18,118 nt of DNA from an uncultured Clostridia bacterium (GTDB lineage Bacteria; Bacillota; Clostridia; Oscillospirales; Ruminococcaceae). The DNA is taken from contig CANQZS010000009.1 in assembly GCA_947628385.1 (NCBI GenBank), forward strand, positions 1 to 18,118. The letters are read 5' to 3'. Shown here one piece after another: positions 6,763 to 13,687 of the stretch. The notes below the pieces were generated by a model. The model ran no database searches and was not told the DNA's origin. It saw only the letters and a program-made list of their open reading frames with translations. A program made the translations under genes and the position numbers. The stretch's first letter is position 1. Each line of letters starts with the position of its first letter.

Positions 6763-6787
6763 CAAAAGGGACTCACTGTCCCTTTTG
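6763..6787 (+). terminator. Intrinsic terminator after rplS
   Basis: CAAAAGGGAC (6763-6772) and GTCCCTTTTG (6778-6787) form a perfect 10-bp stem with the 5-nt loop TCACT. The T-run forms part of the stem and is followed by GTGC, so termination may be partial. That would fit the absence of a clear promoter before lepB. Confidence 0.75.
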
Positions 6788-6842
6788 TGCTATACCAGCG
6801 ATCTGACCGGATCCTCCCACACAGAACGGCAGGAGCCGTCAT

Positions 6843-6893
6843 ATGAAAAATAAACTCGGAAAGGGTGTACCGTTATGGCGAAATATGAATTGA
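6843..6893 (+). other. Possible 16-codon upstream ORF overlapping the lepB start
   Basis: ATG at 6843 begins the frame MKNKLGKGVPLWRNMN and stops at 6891-6893, 17 bases inside lepB in another frame. It has AGGAG (6831-6835) seven bases upstream, a better site than the AAGGG that serves lepB. The AGGA lies in the loop of a 5-bp hairpin (ACGGC 6826-6830 with GCCGT 6835-6839). It could couple or tune lepB translation. It is too short to judge as a conserved peptide. Confidence 0.3.
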
Positions 6894-7501
6894 ATTACGA
6901 AGTGCTGGACGGAGAGAAAAATAAGGAAATAACAGCGGCAGAGGAATTCCTTGATTGGGTCGAGACCATAATCTTCGCATTCTTTGTCGTAATACTTATT
7001 TTTACGTTTTTGCTGCGTGTGGCAAATGTTGACGGAGAATCTATGCTCCCTACGCTCGTTGACGGAGACAGACTTATTGTTTCACATCTTTTCTATGAAC
7101 CGGCAGCAGGAGATATTGTCATCGTAAACAACGATAAGGGAAATATCTATGATAATACCGGAAATAAAATCGAGACCATCGACGGTCTTGGAAAAATAAT
7201 CGTTAAGCGCATTATCGCCGTAGGCGGACAAGAGGTCAATATTGATTTTGATACCGGAGATGTTTTTGTTGACGGCAACAAGCTTGACGAGCAGTACATT
7301 GCAGAAGCTACCAAGATGGACGAGGGCGGTCATCAGTATCCTGTAGTCGTGCCGGAGGGATATGTTTTTGTAATGGGAGACAACAGAATGAATTCTACAG
7401 ACAGTCGGGACGCAAGAGTCGGATTCGTTGAAGAGGAAGATGTTCTCGGCAAGGTCATTGTAAGAATATTCCCGTTTGATTCCATAGGCGTTCCTGCCTG
7501 A
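6875..7501 (+). CDS. lepB: Type I signal peptidase
   Basis: Signal peptidase I removes signal peptides from exported proteins at the outer face of the membrane. The 208-residue protein has a short cytoplasmic N-terminus, one membrane segment (about 29-48) and the family boxes in order: GESMLPTL with nucleophile Ser56, a GDIVIVNN strand (79-86), IVKRIIAVGGQ with general base Lys111, and GDNRMNSTDSRD at 168-179. The single N-terminal membrane segment matches the Gram-positive SipS type. AAGGG at 6861-6865 lies nine bases before the ATG. No convincing promoter lies between the rplS terminator and this gene, so readthrough from rplS probably contributes. rbgA follows 13 bases after the stop. A small upstream ORF with a good binding site overlaps the start. 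Confidence 0.95.
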   Translation: MAKYELNYEVLDGEKNKEITAAEEFLDWVETIIFAFFVVILIFTFLLRVANVDGESMLPTLVDGDRLIVSHLFYEPAAGDIVIVNNDKGNIYDNTGNKIETIDGLGKIIVKRIIAVGGQEVNIDFDTGDVFVDGNKLDEQYIAEATKMDEGGHQYPVVVPEGYVFVMGDNRMNSTDSRDARVGFVEEEDVLGKVIVRIFPFDSIGVPA

Positions 7502-7514
7502 CGCGGAGGAAAAA

Positions 7515-8381
7515 ATGACAGAAATACCATCAATTCAATGGTTCCCGGGACATATGGCAAAGACCAAGCGTATGATAAGGGCGAATCTTCCCCTTGTTGA
7601 CGCTGTTGCGGAGATCGTTGACGCGCGTATACCGGAATCGAGCAGGAATCCGGATCTTGGTTCTATTATTGAGGGTAAGCCAAGAATAGTCGTTCTTAAT
7701 AAATGTGATGCCGCAGATCAGGAGCTGACGCAGAAATGGCTGTCATGGTACAGCCGGCACGGAGTCGCTGCTTTTGCGGCTGACTGCCGGACAGGAAAAG
7801 GACTTCAGAGCTTTGCCCCTACCGTTAAAAATGTGCTTTCGGAGCTTATTGAAAAATATGAATCCAAAGGCATGAAAGGGAGAGCCGTTCATCTGATGGT
7901 GGTGGGTATCCCTAATGTAGGAAAATCCTCTTTCATCAACAGGCTTGCCGGTCAGAAAAAAGCAAAGGTAGAGGATCGTCCGGGAGTTACAAAGGAAAAG
8001 CAGTGGATAAGAATAAACGGTGATATTGAGCTGCTCGATATGCCGGGCGTTCTATGGCCAAAGTTCGATGATATGTCAGTGGGTGAAAAGCTCGCATTTA
8101 CGGGAGCTGTAAAGGACGATGTAGTGGATACCGAAGCGCTTGCGTGCAGGCTTTTGTATGTTCTCAGCGATATGTACAGCGAACGGATCTCCGAAAGATA
8201 CAAGATAGAGGTATCCAAGGGCGAGGACGGCTATGAGCTTCTCCTTAAAGTAGGAAAAGCAAGGGGAATGCTCGTTTCAGGCGGCGAGATAAACACCGAA
8301 CGTGCGGCTGCGGCAGTTCTTGATGAGTACAGAAGCGGTAAGCTCGGACGTATAACTCTGGAGCTTCCACCAAAGGAATGA
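7515..8381 (+). CDS. rbgA: Ribosome biogenesis GTPase RbgA (YlqF)
   Basis: RbgA is a circularly permuted GTPase that drives late assembly of the 50S subunit. The 288-residue protein shows the permuted motif order: N-terminal WFPGHMAKT (9-17), G4 NKCD (62-65), G5-like region around 89-96, G1 GIPNVGKS (131-138), G2 around PGVT (156-159) and G3 DMPG (175-178). A C-terminal RNA-binding domain follows, with GKLGR near the end. GGAGG at 7505-7509 precedes the ATG by five bases. The stop overlaps a possible rnhB start as ATGA (8378-8381), showing tight coupling. Placement after rplS and lepB and before rnhB fits the B. subtilis and clostridial arrangement, and links bL19 production to 50S maturation. 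Confidence 0.96.
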   Translation: MTEIPSIQWFPGHMAKTKRMIRANLPLVDAVAEIVDARIPESSRNPDLGSIIEGKPRIVVLNKCDAADQELTQKWLSWYSRHGVAAFAADCRTGKGLQSFAPTVKNVLSELIEKYESKGMKGRAVHLMVVGIPNVGKSSFINRLAGQKKAKVEDRPGVTKEKQWIRINGDIELLDMPGVLWPKFDDMSVGEKLAFTGAVKDDVVDTEALACRLLYVLSDMYSERISERYKIEVSKGEDGYELLLKVGKARGMLVSGGEINTERAAAAVLDEYRSGKLGRITLELPPKE

Positions 8382-8386
8382 ATTCT

Positions 8387-9013
8387 ATGAAAGCTGAACA
8401 GGTCATAGGTCTTTTTGAATATGACGATATTGTACGGAATGATTTTCCGGTCGTATGCGGCATAGACGAAGCGGGAAGAGGTCCTCTTGCCGGAGACGTT
8501 TACGCCGCAGCTGTGATTTTTGACGGCGGCACTTATATTGAGGGCATAAACGACAGCAAAAAGCTTTCCGAAAAAAAACGTGAGATCCTGTATGACGAAA
8601 TAATTTCCAAGGCAAAAGCATACTGTGTTGCTTCGGCTTCAATTGAAGAGATAGAAAAAATTAATATCCTTAACGCAGCGCTTCTTGCTATGAAAAGAGC
8701 TTACGACGGGCTCGGAATAACAGCCGATATTGCTTTGATAGACGGAAATAAAACGCCGTCCCTTAAATGTATGACAAGATCTGTTGTAAAAGGAGACGCC
8801 TTGTCGGCAAGCATTGCTGCGGCTTCCATACTGGCAAAGGTAAGCCGTGACAGATATATGCTGCAGCTTGCAGAAAAATATCCGGAATATTGCTTTGAAA
8901 AGCATAAAGGCTATGGCACAAAGCTCCATAACGAGATGATACTGAAATATGGTCCTTGTCCCGCACACAGAATGTCATTTCTGAAAAAATTGCTGAAAAA
9001 TGAAAATGAATAA
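8387..9013 (+). CDS. rnhB: Ribonuclease HII
   Basis: RNase HII cuts the RNA strand of RNA-DNA hybrids and starts removal of single ribonucleotides from DNA. The sequence has GIDEAGRGPLAG near the N-terminus with the catalytic Asp-Glu pair, then NDSKKLS, the LIDGNK aspartate, and KGDALSASIAAASILAKVSRDR with the fourth acidic residue; the C-terminal KHKGYGTKLH and GPCPAHRMSF blocks are also typical. I chose the ATG at 8387 (208 residues) because AAAGGA (8372-8377) is nine bases away. An in-frame ATG at 8378, overlapping the rbgA stop, touches that Shine-Dalgarno and would add only three residues. The 3' end overlaps yraN by 14 bases. Confidence 0.96.
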   Translation: MKAEQVIGLFEYDDIVRNDFPVVCGIDEAGRGPLAGDVYAAAVIFDGGTYIEGINDSKKLSEKKREILYDEIISKAKAYCVASASIEEIEKINILNAALLAMKRAYDGLGITADIALIDGNKTPSLKCMTRSVVKGDALSASIAAASILAKVSRDRYMLQLAEKYPEYCFEKHKGYGTKLHNEMILKYGPCPAHRMSFLKKLLKNENE

Positions 9014-9368
9014 AAAAGAACTTGGAGATTTCGGCGAAAATGTTGCCGCATATTATCTTGAAAAGAAAGGCTATACCATACTGAAAAGGAATTTCAGGGT
9101 AAAAGGCGGAGAAATAGACATAATTTCCGCAAAGGACGGAATAATTGCCTTTACCGAGGTCAAAACAAGATCTCCGGATCCGCTTGTGAACGGCTTTGAA
9201 GCCGTAACGGCTGCCAAACGGCAGATGATGATAAAAACATCGGAAATTTATTCAAGAAGGTATCCTCACGACTTTCAGCCAAGATTCGACATAGTATGGA
9301 TAACTGTAAATAACAGAAAAGTCGTTGGGTTCCGATATATCGAAAACGCTTTTGACGCAAGTAAATAA
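9000..9368 (+). CDS. YraN family protein (UPF0102), endonuclease-like fold
   Basis: A 122-residue protein of the YraN/UPF0102 family. It begins with the conserved KKELGDFGENVAAYYLEKKGYTIL and contains GEIDII (37-42) and FTEVKTR (51-57). The spacing of the acidic residues and the Glu-x-Lys pair matches the PD-(D/E)xK nuclease fold, so a DNA-related role (repair or recombination) is likely, but its biochemistry is poorly known. It overlaps the end of rnhB by 14 bases, the usual pairing in Firmicutes. An ATG at 9006 is an alternative start; neither has a good Shine-Dalgarno, so translation probably relies on coupling to rnhB. Confidence 0.9.
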   Translation: MKMNKKELGDFGENVAAYYLEKKGYTILKRNFRVKGGEIDIISAKDGIIAFTEVKTRSPDPLVNGFEAVTAAKRQMMIKTSEIYSRRYPHDFQPRFDIVWITVNNRKVVGFRYIENAFDASK

Positions 9369-9397
9369 TGTAAATTTTTGTAAAGGATTGTTTGAGT

Positions 9398-10891
9398 ATG
9401 TACTACAAAAGCACAAGAGACAGCAGTGTAAATATAACTTCTGCGGAAGCTATAGTAAAAGGCATTTCTGACGACGGAGGTCTTTTTGTTCCGTCCGAAA
9501 TACCCTCATTGAGCATTGATGAGATAGTAAAGCTCGGAGATATGAGCTATCCTGAGAGAGCGGCTTATATTTTTGCAAAGTATCTTACCGATTTCACCGA
9601 CGCTGAAATAAGATATTGCACAGATAATGCGTATAATGACAGAAAATTTGCTACGGAAAATATTTCAGAGATCTCTCATCTCTTTGACGGAACATATATC
9701 CTTGAGCTCTGGCACGGTCCTACCTGTGCTTTCAAGGATATGGCTTTACAGATCCTGCCGTATCTTCTGACTACATCAGCAAAAAAAATCAATATCAACA
9801 AGAAGATCGTTATACTCGTAGCTACCTCTGGAGATACCGGAAAAGCAGCTCTTGAAGGCTTTGCAGATGTTCCCGATACTCAGATAATGGTCTTTTATCC
9901 CGAATACGGAGTAAGTCCTATGCAAAAACGCCAGATGACTACTCAGGACGGTAAAAATGTCGCGGTCTGCGCTATAGAGGGAAATTTTGACGATTGCCAA
10001 AACGGAGTTAAAGCTATATTCACAGATGAAAAGATAAAAGCTGAACTCGATTCAAAGGGACTTATGTTCTCAAGCGCCAATTCCATTAACTGGGGACGTC
10101 TTGCACCTCAGATCATCTACTATATTTCCGCATATTCATCACTTGTCAAGGACGAGGAGATAAAAGCCGGAGATAAGGTAAATATCGTTGTTCCTACAGG
10201 AAATTTCGGAAATATCCTTGCAGCATATTATGCAAAGCATATGGGACTTCCGGTAAATAAGCTCATCTGTGCATCGAACTCAAATAAAGTCCTTACAGAC
10301 TTTATCAATACCGGTATATACGACAGGAACAGAGATTTCTTTACTACTATATCTCCATCTATGGATATACTTATTTCCAGCAATCTTGAACGTCTGCTTT
10401 ACATTATGTGCGGAGAAAATGACGCTGTAATAAGAGAATGGTTCGGTTCGCTCAGCAAAAACGGCAGATATGAGGTTACCGACGATATTAAAGCAAAGCT
10501 TGCTGAGGAATTTTCAGCAGGATTCTGCGATGATAACGATACAAAAGCAACTATCAGGAGAATTTATGATAAATATTCCTACACTCTCGATACTCATTCG
10601 GCGGTGGCAGTAAAAGTATATGAGGATTACCGGCGCGAAACGGGAGATACCACAAAGACTATAATTGCTTCTACGGCAAGTCCTTATAAATTCAGTGCAA
10701 GTGTGCTGGAGGCTATAGAGGGCAAGGCTCCTGAAATTGATGAGTTCGATATGGTAAACAGACTTGCAGAGCTTTCGGGATATGATATTCCTCAATCGCT
10801 GGCTTCACTGAAAACAAAGGAAATACGCTTTAAGGATGTCATTACAAAGGAAAAGCAAAAGGATTACGTTCTTGAACGCCTTTCTATATAA
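9398..10891 (+). CDS. thrC: Threonine synthase
   Basis: A PLP-dependent enzyme that converts O-phosphohomoserine to threonine, the last step of threonine biosynthesis. The 497-residue length fits the longer threonine synthase class. Visible blocks are the N-terminal YYKSTRDSS, DGGLFVPSEIP, HGPTCAFKDMALQ with the PLP lysine at 113, ATSGDTGKAA (about 142-151), NSINWGRLAPQIIYY, and the phosphate-binding PTGNFGN (about 266-272). The frame extends to a TTG at 9392, but the ATG at 9398 gives the usual N-terminus and has AAAGGA ten bases upstream, against four for the TTG. The gene lies 29 bases after yraN without a visible promoter or T-box leader, so it appears to ride on the rnhB-yraN transcript. 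It is metabolically unrelated to its neighbours. Confidence 0.95.
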   Translation: MYYKSTRDSSVNITSAEAIVKGISDDGGLFVPSEIPSLSIDEIVKLGDMSYPERAAYIFAKYLTDFTDAEIRYCTDNAYNDRKFATENISEISHLFDGTYILELWHGPTCAFKDMALQILPYLLTTSAKKININKKIVILVATSGDTGKAALEGFADVPDTQIMVFYPEYGVSPMQKRQMTTQDGKNVAVCAIEGNFDDCQNGVKAIFTDEKIKAELDSKGLMFSSANSINWGRLAPQIIYYISAYSSLVKDEEIKAGDKVNIVVPTGNFGNILAAYYAKHMGLPVNKLICASNSNKVLTDFINTGIYDRNRDFFTTISPSMDILISSNLERLLYIMCGENDAVIREWFGSLSKNGRYEVTDDIKAKLAEEFSAGFCDDNDTKATIRRIYDKYSYTLDTHSAVAVKVYEDYRRETGDTTKTIIASTASPYKFSASVLEAIEGKAPEIDEFDMVNRLAELSGYDIPQSLASLKTKEIRFKDVITKEKQKDYVLERLSI

Positions 10892-10912
10892 ACCGTCAAA
10901 TGAGGTGATCGA

Positions 10913-11599
10913 ATGGCTCTGTTCACGATAGCTGATCTGCATTTGTCATTGTCAGTAAATAAGCCTATGGATATTTTCAATGGTTGGGACAATTACGTGG
11001 AAAGGCTCTCGGAGAACTGGGATAAAACCGTTTCGGACAGCGATGTGGTCGTGATCCCCGGGGATATTTCATGGGGAATAGATCTTAAGGAATCAAGGGC
11101 TGATTTTTCGTTCCTGAACGATCTTAAAGGGACAAAGATAATCCTGAAAGGAAATCACGATTACTGGTGGTCAACAATCTCAAAGCTGAATGAATTTCTG
11201 AAAGAGAATCATTTCGATACAATAAGATTTCTCCACAACAACCATTATAAATATGAGGAATACGGTATATGCGGAACGCGCGGGTGGATAAACGAGAACG
11301 ACGTTCCTGCCGATGCAAAGGTTCTTGCCAGAGAAGCAGGACGGCTGGAGGCTTCTTTGCGTTCAGCGCTTTCGGAAGATCTCGAACCAATAGTTTTTCT
11401 GCATTATCCGCCGATCTACGGAAATGAGTATAACTATGATATACTCGATGTTATGTACAGGTATAATGTGAAAAAATGCTATTACGGACATCTTCACGGA
11501 AAAGCTCATAAGTATGCCGTCTGCGGCGAAAGGGACGGAATTGAGTTCCGTTTGATCTCAGGAGATTTTGTGCAATTTAAACCTATACGAGTGATTTAA
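10913..11599 (+). CDS. Calcineurin-like metallophosphoesterase
   Basis: A 228-residue, probably cytoplasmic phosphoesterase with the two-metal motif set in order: DLH (8-10), GDISWG (50-55), GNHD (80-83), a histidine in FLHYPP (His164) and GHLH (192-195). All expected metal ligands are present, so the protein should be active, but the substrate cannot be inferred; the sequence resembles the COG1768 group of predicted phosphohydrolases. A strong GAGGTGAT (10902-10909) lies just before the ATG, 21 bases after thrC. An AT-rich inverted repeat covers its stop codon. It is the last gene before the tig promoter. Confidence 0.9.
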   Translation: MALFTIADLHLSLSVNKPMDIFNGWDNYVERLSENWDKTVSDSDVVVIPGDISWGIDLKESRADFSFLNDLKGTKIILKGNHDYWWSTISKLNEFLKENHFDTIRFLHNNHYKYEEYGICGTRGWINENDVPADAKVLAREAGRLEASLRSALSEDLEPIVFLHYPPIYGNEYNYDILDVMYRYNVKKCYYGHLHGKAHKYAVCGERDGIEFRLISGDFVQFKPIRVI

Positions 11600-11605
11600 A
11601 TTGTA
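11571..11605 (+). repeat. AT-rich inverted repeat over the metallophosphoesterase stop
   Basis: TGCAATTTAAA (11571-11581) pairs with TTTAAATTGTA (11595-11605) over 11 bp with one G-T pair and a 13-nt loop. The stop codon TAA (11597-11599) lies in the 3' arm. Almost no GC pairs and no following T-run make it a weak terminator candidate; a 3'-end structure or a protein site is possible. Confidence 0.35.
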
Positions 11606-11652
11606 CGAAATGGCGAAATGTGGTTTTATCTATAGTAATTTTTTTCTTGATA

Positions 11653-11661
11653 TGGTATAAT
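11653..11661 (+). promoter_or_regulatory. Extended -10 promoter of tig
   Basis: TGGTATAAT is a perfect TATAAT with a TGn extension. No good -35 lies 17-18 bases upstream, which is tolerated when the TGn is present. The start would be near 11668, giving a leader of about 32 nt. No CtsR or HrcA (CIRCE) operator is visible around it. Confidence 0.6.
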
Positions 11662-11699
11662 TATAAATATGTTTGTTATAAAAATGGAGGACGTTTAAA

Positions 11700-12983
11700 A
11701 TGAGTTTAGTTTCAACAAATAAAATTGAAAACGCAAAGTATGAGCTTGAGATCAAGGTAGACGCTGAGGGCTTTGAAAAGGCTCTTCAGGAAACCTACAT
11801 GAAAACACGCAAAAGGATCAGCGTAAACGGATTCAGAAAGGGTAAAGCTCCCAGAAAAATGATCGAACAGCTCTACGGCGAGAATGTTTTCTATGAGGAC
11901 GCTGTAAATGCTCTTGTAAATTCAGACGTTGCACCAGCTATCGAGGAAACAGACTATGAGCTGGTAGCTAATCCTGAGATCAATGTTACTTCTGTTAATA
12001 AAAACGACGGAGTTACATTCAAAGTAGTTATTACCGTTAAGCCTGATGTGGAAATTTCCGATTATAAGGGAATAGAAGTCAATAAAACTGTCAATGCTGT
12101 AACTGATGAGGACATTGACAGACAGATACAGGCTCTCAGAGAGAGAAACGGCAGACTTGTTACAGTTGATGACAGAGCCGCAGAAAACGGCGATATTGCC
12201 GTTATCGACTTTGAAGGCTTCAAGGACGGCGTTGCTTTCGAGGGAGGAAAGGATTCCAACTATGAGCTGGCTTTAGGCTCAGGTACCTTTGTACCCGGAT
12301 TTGAAGAGCAGATCGTTGGAAAGAAAACCGGCGAGGAATTTACCATAAATGTTACATTCCCAGAAAATTATCAAATGAAAGAGCTTGCCGGTCAGCCGTG
12401 CGAATTCAAGATAAAGCTCAATGAGATCAAAACAAAGGAGCTTCCTGAGCTTGATGATGAGTTCGTAAAGGACGCTACCGAGTTTGATACCCTTGACGAG
12501 CTTAAAAATGATATGAGGACCAAGCTTGAAGAGCACGCTGCAAGCCATGCCGAAGCAGAAGCGGAAAACAATATCTTTGAAGCTCTCATCGAAAAGCTCA
12601 AAGCCGACATTCCTCCGGTAATGTTTGAGAATAAGATCGACGAAATGGTAAGAGATTTTGAAGTCCGTCTTTCTCAGCAGGGTCTGAATATGGAAACATA
12701 CCTTATGTATACAAATATGGATATGCCTGCATTCCGCAAAACATTTGAAGATCAGGCTCAAAAGCAGGTCAAGGTAAGACTTGCTCTTGAAAAGATAGCT
12801 GATCTGGAAAATGTTGAGGTCACCGACGAACAGGTCGAGGCTGAGATCGCAAGAATGGCTGAGCAGTACAATATGACTGCTGACAGGATCAAGTCAATTG
12901 TTGGAACAAAGGCTGTAAAGAGCGACCTAAGAGTTGCCGAGGCAAGCAAAATAGTAAAGGATTCGGCAAAAATAAACGGCTGA
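11700..12983 (+). CDS. tig: Trigger factor, ribosome-associated chaperone
   Basis: Trigger factor binds uL23 at the ribosome exit tunnel and shields nascent chains; it also has prolyl isomerase activity. The 427-residue protein has the full three-part layout: a ribosome-binding domain with the signature GFRKGKAPR (44-52), an FKBP-type isomerase domain (about 157-246, with NGDIAVIDFEGF and LGSGTFVPGFEEQIVG), and the helical C-terminal chaperone domain. GGAGG at 11686-11690 stands nine bases before the ATG, and an extended -10 promoter precedes it. clpP and clpX follow, so folding and degradation machinery are co-located, in the same order as in E. coli. Confidence 0.97.
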   Translation: MSLVSTNKIENAKYELEIKVDAEGFEKALQETYMKTRKRISVNGFRKGKAPRKMIEQLYGENVFYEDAVNALVNSDVAPAIEETDYELVANPEINVTSVNKNDGVTFKVVITVKPDVEISDYKGIEVNKTVNAVTDEDIDRQIQALRERNGRLVTVDDRAAENGDIAVIDFEGFKDGVAFEGGKDSNYELALGSGTFVPGFEEQIVGKKTGEEFTINVTFPENYQMKELAGQPCEFKIKLNEIKTKELPELDDEFVKDATEFDTLDELKNDMRTKLEEHAASHAEAEAENNIFEALIEKLKADIPPVMFENKIDEMVRDFEVRLSQQGLNMETYLMYTNMDMPAFRKTFEDQAQKQVKVRLALEKIADLENVEVTDEQVEAEIARMAEQYNMTADRIKSIVGTKAVKSDLRVAEASKIVKDSAKING

Positions 12984-13008
12984 TAAATATAGTATTATAT
13001 TTTATGAA

Positions 13009-13069
13009 GCAAACCATCTTTCCGCAGAAGGATGGTTTGCATAATATTAATGAAGCTTCTGCGGAGAAG
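13009..13069 (+). promoter_or_regulatory. Clasping hairpin / candidate pseudoknot in the clpP leader
   Basis: GCAAACCATC (13009-13018) pairs perfectly with GATGGTTTGC (13031-13040). The 12-nt loop TTTCCGCAGAAG (13019-13030) is complementary along its whole length to CTTCTGCGGAGA (13056-13067), ten contiguous Watson-Crick pairs plus a G-U and an A-U. That target ends just before the clpP Shine-Dalgarno (GAGG 13071-13074). The target can alternatively fold locally as CTTCT-GCGG-AGAAG (13056-13069). No T-run directly follows the first stem. The layout suggests a switchable structure controlling clpP; the control itself is inferred. Confidence 0.6.
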
Positions 13070-13079
13070 TGAGGTTTTT

Positions 13080-13670
13080 ATGAGTATAAGTATTCCTTAT
13101 GTTGTCAAACAAACAGGCAGGGGAGAGCGTTCATACGATATTTTCTCAATGCTTCTTGAAGACAGAATCATTATGCTTTATGAAGATGTCAACGATGCTT
13201 CTGCAAGTCTTGTAGTATCGCAGCTCCTTTATCTGGAAAGTCAGGATCCGGAAAAGGATATTAGCCTTTATATAAACAGTCCCGGAGGTTCGGTTACTGC
13301 CGGAATGGCTATATATGATACAATGCAGTATATCAAGTGTGATGTTTCAACTATATGTGTAGGTCTTGCGGCTTCAATGGGAGCTTTTCTGCTTTCGTCG
13401 GGAACCAAAGGAAAAAGGCTTGCACTTCCCAATTCCGAAATAATGATCCATCAGCCGCTGATCTCGGGAGGACTTTCCGGTCAGTGTACGGATATTAAGA
13501 TCCGCGCTGAACATCTTGTAAGAACAAGAGAAAATCTCAACAGGATCCTTGCTCAGAATACAGGAAAGCCTATTGAAGTCATTCGCGAGGATACCGAACG
13601 CGATAATTTCATGAGCGCTGCCGAAGCTGCGGAATATGGTCTCGTCGATAAGGTCATTTTTAATAGATAA
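13080..13670 (+). CDS. clpP: ATP-dependent Clp protease proteolytic subunit
   Basis: ClpP is the serine peptidase that forms the tetradecameric barrel of ClpXP and related proteases. The 196-residue product has the usual length and an intact triad: Ser99 in GLAASMGAF, His124 in IMIHQPL and Asp175 in ERDNF. The NSPGGSVTAGMAIYDTM block is also typical. The ATG at 13080 starts MSISIPYVVKQTGRGERSYDIFS, the standard N-terminus with almost no propeptide, with GAGG five bases upstream. The frame extends to an ATG at 13032, but that lies inside a strong hairpin and lacks a binding site. clpX follows 17 bases after the stop. The region before the start holds a complex RNA structure. Confidence 0.96.
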   Translation: MSISIPYVVKQTGRGERSYDIFSMLLEDRIIMLYEDVNDASASLVVSQLLYLESQDPEKDISLYINSPGGSVTAGMAIYDTMQYIKCDVSTICVGLAASMGAFLLSSGTKGKRLALPNSEIMIHQPLISGGLSGQCTDIKIRAEHLVRTRENLNRILAQNTGKPIEVIREDTERDNFMSAAEAAEYGLVDKVIFNR

Positions 13671-13687
13671 GTCTGGAGTTTGATATA

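Noticed and set aside
6777..6786. TGTCCCTTTT shared by the rplS terminator and the hairpin at 2711
   Set aside because: A 10-base match between two sites is expected by chance in 18 kb; no longer shared unit exists, so it is not a repeat family.
13032..13079. ATG at 13032 as clpP start
   Set aside because: It lies in the 3' arm of a 10-bp hairpin, lacks a Shine-Dalgarno and would add an atypical 16-residue extension; ATG 13080 gives the standard ClpP N-terminus.
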